Source: Acanthamoeba lenticulata (lineage: Eukaryota; Discosea; Longamoebia; Acanthamoebidae). From it: a DNA stretch of 10,945 bases. The notes under the pieces are model-generated. The model made no database searches. It was not told the DNA's origin and saw only the letters and a list, made by a program, of their open reading frames with translations. The stretch's first letter is position 1. Every line of letters starts with the position of its first letter. The translations under genes and the position numbers were made by a program. The stretch is taken from the NCBI GenBank assembly GCA_002179805.1, contig NAVB01003039.1, positions 1 to 10,945 on the forward strand, written 5' to 3'. Positions 1-7,942 of this stretch are shown here, piece after piece.

Positions 1-65
1 ACCAAAATCAAGAGAAAAAAAAAACTGACTTAGCTTGTTATTTTTTTTTTTTTGAAAATGTGCAG

Positions 66-1476
66 GCAGCTTCCAGGTGAAGCTCAACGATGACTGGACG
101 CTGGGCGCCTACCAGGACAGTTCGACGTCATCGCAGGGGCCAGCGGCTGTACAGCCACACATGTCAACGCCCAAGAAGGCCCCGTCGTCCTCCTTCTCCT
201 TTGGCGGTGGCACGCAGAAGAAGCCAGAGGCTGCGTCGCCCGTGCGCACGGGCGCTGCTAAGGCCCCGTCCTGGGCCAGTCCCGGCGCGCTGCCCTCCTT
301 CGCTTCCTCGTTCAACCAGCAGGCGCCCTCTCCCGTACGATCCTTTTTCTTGTTCATTTTTTTTTTTTTTTCTTGCTTTGTGTGTGTAGACCAAAAGTTG
401 GTCCCGCATGTTGGCTGACTGCGCAGCGTCGTCGCAGGCCAAGAAGGAGGAGGTGGGCCCGGCGGAATGCGAGGTCTGCGGCTCGTCGTTCCTCTCTCAG
501 AACCAGCTCCTCCGGTATGACGACAAACACCCAACTTAGTTGCTGCTGCTGCTGGCTCTTGATGCTGTTGCTAACCGTGCGGCAACGCCAACAACGCAGC
601 CACGTCCGCGTGACTGGACATGTGCGTCAGGAGCCCGGCAAGTTCTCTGTTGCTCCGGCTGCTGCCGCCACTTCATCCTCCTCCTACAGTCTTGAGACTC
701 CTGCTGCTTCGTCGTATTCAACGTTGACGGTGCCGTCCGTCTCGTCATCATCATCATCGTATGGAACGAGCGCCTACACCTCGCCGCCCAACCCCTACGC
801 GCAGCCGGTCGTCGCGTCGCCGCCCCGCTCGCCGGCGCCGGTCACCATCCCGATCTCGCCGTCGCAGATCTACTCCACGCCGACGCCGCTCGACTTGGGG
901 TCGACCTCGTCAGCCTACTCCTCCTTTGACCTCTCCCAGTTCGGCCCGCAGCCGGGCACCACCACCGACTTCTTCTTTACTTCGCTGCCTTCGGCCTCGT
1001 CCTCGTCCTCTTCCTTCTCCGCCGACACGAGTGGCACCACCACCGGCCCGGCGTATGACTTGTACAGCCCGCCGACAGCGGCACAGCCAGCGCCTGTGTC
1101 CTACGGCCTTCCTTCCTCGCCGTCGCCGTTCGGGACCACTGCCGCCCAAGCAGGGCCCGGAGAGCTGCCCTGGGCGGGCCATCTGGTGCAGGACGAGATG
1201 ACCAAGGCCTTCCTCCTGCTTGGCTCGCTCAAGCGCCAGAACAAGATCACCGACGTACGACTACGAGCCTTTCTCGATGCGTGGCCGCAAACCTGTCCTC
1301 TGCTCACTACATGTATGTTGTGGCGCCAAATTGAACAGGAGGAGAAGACGGTGCTCAAGCGGCTGGCCATCCAGGAGAACGACATCATTCTGGCGGCGGT
1401 CCAGGTCTATGAGATCGAAAGGGATGAGGACGACCTCGTGAACACGCTCCAGGCCCTCGTCGCGCACTACGCGTAG
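66..1476 (+). CDS. Ser/Pro-rich protein with one C2H2-type zinc finger (5' partial)
   Basis: I do not recognise this gene. The proposed exons are 66-334, 438-514, 600-1254 and 1339-1476; the earlier part lies outside the window. All junctions are GT-AG and keep frame, giving about 378 visible residues. The splice 514/600 completes a zinc-finger-like pattern C-x2-C-x12-H-x5-H (CEVCGSSF, then HVRVTGH), which is the main support for this model. The middle is low complexity, rich in Ser, Pro, Thr and Tyr, with scattered FG pairs (FSFGGG, SQFGPQP, SPFGTT). The last 70 or so residues are ordered-looking and probably helical (DEMTKAFLLLGSLKRQNKIT, then EEKTVLKRLAIQENDIILAA and DEDDLVNTLQALV). Intron 1255-1338 is 84 nt with no in-frame stop, so retention would add 28 residues. 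A nucleic-acid or trafficking adaptor role is possible, but nothing fixes a function. Confidence 0.7.
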
Positions 1477-1498
1477 AGGAGTACAAGACAAGCCTTGT

Positions 1499-1520
1499 CC
1501 CGCTGGCCGGAGCCAGCGGG
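1499..1520 (+). other. Perfect hairpin in the 3' UTR of the zinc-finger gene
   Basis: CCCGCTGGC and GCCAGCGGG are perfect 9 bp arms around a 4-base loop (CGGA). The hairpin begins 22 bases after the stop codon and ends 13 bases before an AATAAA. Its place suggests an RNA structure linked to 3' end formation or mRNA stability. That role is inferred; only the inverted repeat is seen. Confidence 0.55.
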
Positions 1521-1533
1521 GAAAAAAAGAGAA

Positions 1534-1539
1534 AATAAA
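1534..1539 (+). terminator. Polyadenylation signal AATAAA for the zinc-finger gene
   Basis: A canonical AATAAA lies 58 bases after the TAG stop and only 26 bases before the start codon of the next gene. The 3' UTR of the upstream gene and the 5' UTR and promoter of the dehydrogenase gene must share an 89-base gap. Confidence 0.55.
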
Positions 1540-1565
1540 TACACAGAAAGACAAGAACGTTCAAG

Positions 1566-3143
1566 ATGAGGCAAGCGCTGCTGATCGGCACTTGTTTAGT
1601 CTTTTGGTGGGTCGTGGGCGTGCCCCTCCTGCCTATCGTTGCGGCCATTGTGGTCCCTGCCGTCGCTGCGCTTCGCTTCATCTTCGACAAATACAATCAG
1701 TTGCGTCTGAGACCTTCCCTTCCCCATCCCCCCGCACCACGCGCTAATGTGGCTCACCCCCCCCCTCAGCACGGTCGTGGTGTCTTCGCCTGAGCGCAGC
1801 GGCGCCGCGGTGCTGATAACGGGCACGTCGTCTGGCATTGGCAAGGAGGCCGTGGCTCGCCTGGCCTCTGCTGGCTTTCACGTCTTTGCGTGCGTCGCTC
1901 TGGCGCTCCAGGCGGGGGGGGGGACACAAGACTCGAGCTGAAGGTGTGTGTGGGCGGGCTGGCGCGGCAGGACGGTGAGGAGGGAGCAGGACGCGACCGC
2001 GCTGCAGGGCATGGCCGACGAGCTGGGCTGCGGCACCCGCGTCACGCCCGTCCTCATGGAGGTTACCGACGAGAAGAGCGTCGCCGAGGCCGCGCACGTC
2101 GTGCAGGCGCGTCTCACCGAGAGGGGGCTCGTGCTCAAGGCCGTCATCAACAACGCCGGCATCGCTGGCCGAGGTCTTTGCTTCAACCTTTCTGATCCTG
2201 TGTGCGTTTTGCGGCTCACCATGACCGCGCTTCTTTGTCTTGCAGGTCCCGTCGAGCTGGTCCCGCCCCAGGCCGTGCAGCACATGATCAACGTATGTAA
2301 ACGCGCATGGTTGTTGTGCTGTTGTGTGGAGGGAGGACTGCACCGCCTGAGTCAAGACTGGTGCAGGTCAACACGATGGGCGTGCTGCACGTGTGCCAGG
2401 CCTTTGTGCCGCACCTGCGAGCGGCGGGCGGCGGCACGATCATCAACGTCTCGTCTCTGCTGGGCGGCCTCGTGCTGCCCTATCGCGCCGTCTGTACGCT
2501 GCCATAGGCCCTATACTCTCCCACTCTGGCCGTCACTCAATGCCGACCAACCTGAACGAACGTCAGATTCGGCGTCCAAGGCGGCGATGGAAGCCCTGTC
2601 CGACGGCCTGCGCATTGAGCTCCGGCCCTGGAACATTAACGTAAGCGGGACGGCGGCCGCCAAGGGCAAGGCGAAACACGAGGTCTGATCTTCTGGTGCT
2701 GGGTATGACGGGGTGACAGGTGGTGATTGTGCAGCCGGGCTACGTCAAGACCGACATCAGCCACAACAGCCTGTCTTCAGACTGCGAGTGCGCTCTACGC
2801 TCTGCGTTTTTGGGACTTTCTTGGACGCGAGAACCAACCAGTGTGTTACCCGATGATGCTGTGCAGACTGAGCAAGCTCCCAAAGGAGAAGGCGGTGCTC
2901 TATCCGTTCTTCATCCAGTGGCTCAAAAACAAGGTCGAAGCGGAAGGCGCCAGCAAGCACATCGATAAGGGCATCCCGCCTGCGGAAGTCGCCCAGCTGT
3001 TCGAGAAGATCATCACCGTGCGTCGGCCCAACGCCAGGTACATGGTGGGACGCGAGGCCTGGCTCACGCGGCTGTGCCAAGTGTTGCCCTCCAGCCTCCG
3101 CGACTGGGTGCTGTTCACCCACCTGGCCCAGTCCACCACCTGA
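1566..3143 (+). CDS. Membrane-anchored short-chain dehydrogenase/reductase
   Basis: Exons are 1566-1699, 1770-1889, 1971-2173, 2246-2292, 2367-2493, 2567-2640, 2720-2787 and 2867-3143: 1050 nt, 349 residues. Residues about 5-40 are strongly hydrophobic, so the protein is probably anchored in the ER or another membrane with the enzyme domain after it. The classical SDR set is complete: TGTSSGIG cofactor loop (62-69), NNAG (145-148), Asn170 in VNTMG, Ser198 in INVSS, and Tyr211/Lys215 in YSASK, followed by QPGYVKT. The overall pattern, including FATVRRE after the second strand, resembles the retinol / 17-beta-hydroxysteroid dehydrogenase-like (SDR9C-type) group, so a lipid alcohol or ketone substrate with NAD(P)(H) is likely. 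The substrate cannot be read from sequence. Intron 2494-2566 splits the catalytic Tyr codon (T|AT). Intron 2174-2245 is 72 nt without an in-frame stop. Confidence 0.9.
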
Positions 3144-3145
3144 TG

Positions 3146-3161
3146 CTCTCTCTCTCTCTCT
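3146..3161. repeat. (CT)n microsatellite
   Basis: An uninterrupted run of CT dinucleotides (8 units) starts three bases after the dehydrogenase stop codon, in its 3' UTR. A simple repeat, likely variable in length between strains. Confidence 0.8.
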
Positions 3162-3182
3162 TCCTGCTTTTGCTTTTGTTTT

Positions 3183-3222
3183 ATATTTTATTTTATTTTA
3201 TTTTATTTTTCTTCGATTTATT
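3183..3222 (-). terminator. ATTTT array: overlapping AATAAA signals for DIS3
   Basis: The plus strand carries a period-5 ATTTT repeat (A at 3185, 3190, 3195, 3200, 3205) and a further TTTATT at 3217-3222. Read on the minus strand this gives several AATAAA hexamers 43 to about 78 bases past the DIS3 stop (3265-3267), a good position for DIS3 polyadenylation. The same 121-base gap is the 3' UTR of the convergent dehydrogenase, which has no clear AATAAA of its own here. Confidence 0.55.
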
Positions 3223-3264
3223 AGATTTTTTAAAAAAAATTGCCACGAGCGCATTTCCTCTTCA

Positions 3265-3590
3265 TCACTGGTCGCTCCTCTTCTTCTTGGCGGGTCGCGG
3301 GGACTTGGGCTTCTTCCCCTGCGCCTTGGCGGTGGCCGGAGACTTGGTCTTCTTTTCCTCCTGCGTTTTTCTTGGCTGCGCGGGCGAGGTTGGCGGCGCC
3401 TTCCGCTTCTTCTTGCCCTTGCCCGCCTCCTCCATGGCCATGGCCTCGCCACCCTTCACTTTCGTCTCCTTCTCCTTTTCCTCTTCTTCTTTTTCTTCTT
3501 CTTCTCCATCTTCGTTTTCGGCCTCTTCCGCCTCTTCTTCTTCCATCAGCTCCGGAGGCGGGGCCACATTGATGCCGCTCAACAGCTCCG
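3265..3590 (-). other. Charged C-terminal extension of DIS3 (last exon)
   Basis: The last exon adds about 108 residues after the S1 domain. It starts with a short linker ([15 protein letters not shown]), continues as an almost pure Glu/Lys run, and ends in a basic Lys/Pro/Ser/Ala part with patches such as GKKKRK and PAKKKRSDQ. The patches look like nuclear localisation signals, and several SP sites could be phosphorylated. Animal DIS3 has a far shorter basic tail. Function is inferred; composition is seen. Confidence 0.75.
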
Positions 3591-6500
3591 CTGCATGAAG
3601 CCACAAGACACGCGAGAACAATCACGTCAAAAAGAGAAAAAAGAAAAAAAGAGAAAAAAAAACCTGAGAGGCGTACCGAGGGGCGGGGAGATGCATTCGA
3701 TCTTGAGGTAGGGCCGGTGCGGGTTGGTCATGTCAACTGAGATCTGGACCGTGAGCTTGTCAAACATGCGGAGGCGCACGTCGCCCTTGGTCAGCGACTG
3801 CTCGTCCTCGTTGTAGACAAAGGGCGTGTTGCCTCGCTTGTCGGCCACGTAGACGATGCCCTCGATGCCGTAGCGCGGCACGATGCACACGAACGCGTTG
3901 GCCTTGACGCGGATGATGTAGGCGTGCTCGCGCACCACCTTGCCCTTAAAGAAGATCACCGTGTAGAGCTCCGTCGAGGCGCGCGAGGCCTGCTGGGCCA
4001 TCCGATGCCGATGGTTGATGGTGTGGCACAGGTGTCGCACGTACTCCTTGTCGTAGTTGAGCGGCAGCGGCTCAATCCCCAGGCACGCCGCCAGCTCGCG
4101 GTGCACGATCACGTCTGTCGTGTTGTTGTTGTTGTTGTTTTTGTCAGGTTCATGCTTCTAGTAGGTTTCTGCTTTGCTTACTCGAGCACACGAGGAGCGA
4201 GCAGACACGGTACCGGCGTATCGACGGATGGGCGACGTGAAGTGGGTGTAGATGGGCGCGGCCAGGCCGTAGTGGTGGAACTCGTTGTACGGGTGCGACC
4301 CCGACGAGAAGTAGACGGCCTGAGACATGCAGCGCGTGGTGAGGATGCGGACCAGCTTGTCCATGTAGGGGTCCTTGCAATTGGCCTGCTCCCATCCCCC
4401 GATTTGTGTCGTCAGATCACGGTCGACAAAGAGGCCTCAAATCAAGACAAGAAGAAAGGCTACCAGCGCGGCGTCGAGGGACTCGCCCAAGGTCTTTGAT
4501 GACGACGTGTCCCTGCGCGAGGAAAGGGGAACATCAACGAGGTCAGGCAAAGCCAAATGTTTCAAAAAGAAATAGTGGGCCGTACAGTTCCATGCCCAAG
4601 AGGCGAGCCGACTTCCTGAGGGCGATGAAGTTCTTCTCCGGTGGCGTCGGGTGGCGTCTGTGAAGGCCACGACGAAATAGACTTGTGAGAGGGGAGGGGG
4701 ATAGCGTCCATTTGTTGGGTTGGCTGGAGTGCTGTGAGGAAAGTCACCACGCACCGGAGCATGGCAAAGTTGGGATAGGCCGAGTAGATCTTGGCCGCCA
4801 CGGAGCAGTTGGCCAGCAACATGAACTCTTCGACGAGGCTGTTGGACTCCTTTGTCTCGTACAGCTGTGTGCGTATGTGTGAGAATTCGAGGCCCGCGTG
4901 AGCATCAGCCTTTCTGTTAACTAATAAGAAAGAGACAAGCGGCAGCCACGCACCTCGAGGTCAATCGGGTCCTGAGTCTCCTCGCTCCGTGTAAAGCGCA
5001 CCTCCGGCGAGGCCAGCGTGAGAGCACCGGCCTATTGGTGGCAGGGCGTGAACCATGCGAGATCATCTCAGGCCACGATGCTCAAAGTGATCAAAGTCGG
5101 ATCAAGGGCGACGTACGTCGAGACGCTTCTGCTTGAGGATCTTGGCCAGGCTGTTGAGGATCCGCACGTTCTTGGACAGCGGATCATTCATGCGCCTGAT
5201 TGTTTGGGGTTCACGTGGTCAGGCACGGCATGGGAGATCGGGAAGAGACAAGTGGCGCGCGTACAAGTCGTCGATACGGGTCTGAGCCTCGGCGTAGGTG
5301 AAGGCGGCCTTGGACCGGATGACTGACTTGGTGAAGAAAGTGTCCACGATCTCAGCCTCCTTCGTCATTTCCTACAAGTGCGCAAACAATTGTTCAGCAC
5401 GGTAAAATAAGTCATAAAATGGATTGAGGCCATACCCAAATGACGGAGAAGGCAAGACGTTCGACGTAGGGCTTCAGTGAGCACAGATCTGTGGTGGTCG
5501 CAAGAGGGATCAGGATACAAACAACAGAAAGGGCCCAAGGCCCGGAAGAGGGTGTGGGAACAAGGAGGAAAACGCACTGGTGCCGAGCAGAGGCGGAAGC
5601 ATGTCAATCCTGCGGTCGCAGAGGTAGACGGTAGTGCTGCGCGACGCAGCTTCTTCGTCGATCGCAGTGTTCGGCTTGACAAAGTGCGACACGTCGGCGA
5701 TGTGCACTCCCACCTTGTAAAGTACCGGCGTGGTCACGTCAGCAATGTGACTGAGTGAGCGTGCGAATGACGCGAGCAAGCGCACAAGAGCCAGATTGTT
5801 GAGCGTACCTGATAGTTGCCGTTGGGCATGACTTGGACGTGGAGGGCGTCATCGATATCCGTGCAGCCTGTGTGGGATACGATTGACGGTGAGTGGATAG
5901 CGTCGTGCGTGGTTGGAGTGCGACTGCCGCACGGACAGCCCAACGGTACCAGGAGGATCGATGGAGCAGATGTTGATTTCGCGCAAGTCAAGCCGCTTCG
6001 AGAGCTCTTCCTGGGTGAGCTTCCAGTCTGCGTCTGGCAGACAAGCGAGCACGTTTTGCGAAAACGGATGGAACGGCACATCGTACTGGATCAACTGTTG
6101 TTGATAGTACGCACAAGAGGCGGAGAAGGTGAGCTACAACTGGCCACAAGACAAAACGAGGCAAAGACGTACGAGGGCATCGGTCTCGGTGGCCTTGTCG
6201 CCCACCTTGCCGATCTCGCGGACGTAATGGCCGGAGGGATACACGGAGAAGGCGTCCCATCGGTCGATGACGACGACGATGCGCTTGTCCCGCAGCTGCT
6301 CAATCTGCCGTGTCTTGATGCGGATCTTGGGAATAGCGCGGTCGGCAGCGATAAAGAGCATGTACTGTCCGCGCGGTGCGCTCTCGATGGAGCCGCAGTA
6401 GGGTTTCCAGCCGCGCTTGACGATGCCCACCACGCGAGCCGTAGGCTTGGGCTCCTCGCCTAGGTCTTGGAAGAACGTCTCCGGAGCCGCTGCATCAGCT

Positions 6501-7828
6501 CCCGCCGCGTCGCTGGCCTTGGCACTGGACCTGGCGTCTATCACCACGATCACAGAGCAGTCAGAATGTCTGACTGCAGCACATCGGCCACAAGTAGAGG
6601 GAAGGAAAAGAGGCTGCGGCTCACCGGTGGCAGATTTGGCGGTCGTGGACTGAACGATGAGCTTGGAGGGGACGCGCCACTCCTCCTTGGGAAGGACCTC
6701 AATCACGACAGTGTCTCCACTGATGGCGCGGTTTGTGTGCTCTCGGCCCTGGATGAGGACGTCCTCGGCGTAGCCCTCAACGCCGACAAAGCCCTCCATG
6801 AGGTTGCTGCGGTTGACGTAGAACACGCCCTGGTGGTAGCGTCCTTGCTTCAGTCCCTCGGCCAGCTCGGCGTCGGACTTATACTATTGTCGCTACCAGG
6901 TAAGAGAAAGCAGAGGAAAGCGAGTAATGTGAACAAAAAGCAACACATACATCAGGGAAGAAACGCTTGCGCTTCTTCTTATCGTCGACGTCCTCTTCTT
7001 CGTCAGGCGTCACGAGAATATCCACCAGCTCGGGGTACTTGTCAGATAGGCTCTTCACATAGGCATGAACTGTGCCGAGACGAGAAAAAAACGGGGATCA
7101 ACACCCGATCGCCGCGTCCTTCCAACACGAAGACGAAAGCAGCAGCTCGACGTACTGGTATGGCACTCGATGCCGTCGGCGCGAGCTTTGCCCAAGCACT
7201 CAGCATCGTTCGTGAGCAGCACCGTGGGGATGGTGCCCAACAAGTGCGACGAATACCACTTGGTGGCCACACGGATGGCTGCGCGTGGTGGTGCGCAGTC
7301 AGCAAACGAACCCTATCCGACTCGTGCAGTACGGTGAGTGAGCCGGCCGTACCTCTGTCGTTGCGGTCATTCTGCGACTCATTCTTTTGCCTCTCGATGA
7401 AAGTTTCTCTGTGGGCGAAATCGATTTTAGCAATTAAAGAAATTGATGCGAATGAATGAATGCGGGAACAAGAACCTCCTGAGCTCATTGTAGAAGACAA
7501 AGAAGTGCCTGTCGTGATCGGCGATGATGGCGCGAATGCGCTCGTGCACAGAACGGCTTCTATGACGAACTTCCTCAAGCACCGTTTGCGGAATGATGAC
7601 ATTCTTAAGGGCAGGATTGTCAAGGAGATCAATTTGCTGCAGGATCACGTTTGTGTCAAGAATGAGGTAGTGCCCGGACTCCGGCTGAGTGAGCTTGTAA
7701 TCTTGCTGCAAGCATTTCTTACAAAGGATGGAACCGCAGTAGATGTCATCCCGAAGATAATGCTCCCGCACTATCTTGAGGACGTGCCCCTTCCGCGTCT
7801 TGCGGATGAAGCTTCTTTGCCGCAGCAT
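3265..7828 (-). CDS. DIS3: Exosome complex exonuclease/endonuclease DIS3 (Rrp44)
   Basis: Nineteen exons on the minus strand: 7828-7476, 7408-7353, 7278-7156, 7069-6951, 6883-6625, 6537-6173, 6094-5950, 5867-5809, 5713-5578, 5488-5436, 5371-5265, 5195-5117, 5031-4954, 4864-4755, 4657-4586, 4512-4464, 4385-4214, 4114-3677, 3590-3265. They sum to 3099 nt (1032 residues), exactly in frame; animal and yeast homologues are somewhat shorter (about 950-1000). Domains: CR3 cysteines C31/C36/C39; PIN endonuclease (about 53-200) with acidic residues D58, E86, D132/D135 and D161; two cold-shock domains (about 235-425); RNB 3'-5' exonuclease with IDPPGCTDIDD (D471, D477, D479, D480 intact); a C-terminal S1 fold (about 845-915); then a charged tail. 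The known role is processive RNA degradation and processing as catalytic subunit of the nuclear/cytoplasmic exosome. The start is the first in-frame ATG, matching the family N-terminus ([14 protein letters not shown]). Confidence 0.95.
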
Positions 7829-7942
7829 GATGTGATGAATGTTCGTTTTACTGAGTTTTTCTTTGTGTAGATTTATTTTTCTGCCGACATTCTCAGTTCC
7901 CGCCAAAAAGGAGGAACAAGATCAAATCACCAGATAACAGAG
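7829..7942. promoter_or_regulatory. 114 bp bidirectional promoter between DIS3 and the SANT gene
   Basis: The two start codons point away from each other with 114 bases between them, so both 5' UTRs and core promoters must fit here. An AT-rich stretch (7847-7880) flanks an E2F-type motif. There is no obvious TATAAA. Co-regulation of the two genes is an inference from the geometry. Confidence 0.65.
7897..7909. promoter_or_regulatory. E2F/DP-like binding site
   Basis: TTCCCGCCAAAAA on the plus strand reads TTTTTGGCGGGAA on the minus strand, which contains the classic E2F consensus TTTTGGCGGGAA in full. It lies 68 bases upstream of the DIS3 ATG and 33 bases upstream of the SANT-gene ATG. E2F/DP and Rb proteins are known from amoebozoans such as Dictyostelium, so a working site is plausible. 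Binding is not shown by sequence alone. Confidence 0.5.

Noticed and set aside
373..537. Apparent start and N-terminus of a 367-residue single-exon protein in the first gene
   Set aside because: This part reads through an intron with a T-rich tract, crosses the zinc-finger exon in the wrong frame and enters a second intron. Splicing at 334/438 and 514/600 gives a far better protein.
3924..4499. 191-residue open frame on the plus strand
   Set aside because: It is the antisense shadow of conserved DIS3 RNB/S1 exons.
4658..4754. Reading through DIS3 introns as coding
   Set aside because: Open stretches continue into several DIS3 introns, but the conserved RNB sequence resumes only after splicing, and the exon sum is exactly in frame.
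5816..6463. 215-residue open frame on the plus strand
   Set aside because: Antisense to DIS3 exons for the CSD2 and RNB regions; no motif of its own.
6467..7459. 330-residue open frame on the plus strand
   Set aside because: It runs antisense to DIS3 exons and introns, has no recognisable domain, and long antisense frames are expected in GC-rich coding DNA.
1566..7828. A functional cluster linking dehydrogenase and exosome genes
   Set aside because: The genes are convergent, with separate promoters and unrelated functions; tight packing is enough to explain the arrangement.
7829..7906. N-terminal extension of DIS3 from an upstream TTG
   Set aside because: TTG is not a usual start in eukaryotes, and the first ATG (7828) matches the family N-terminus exactly.
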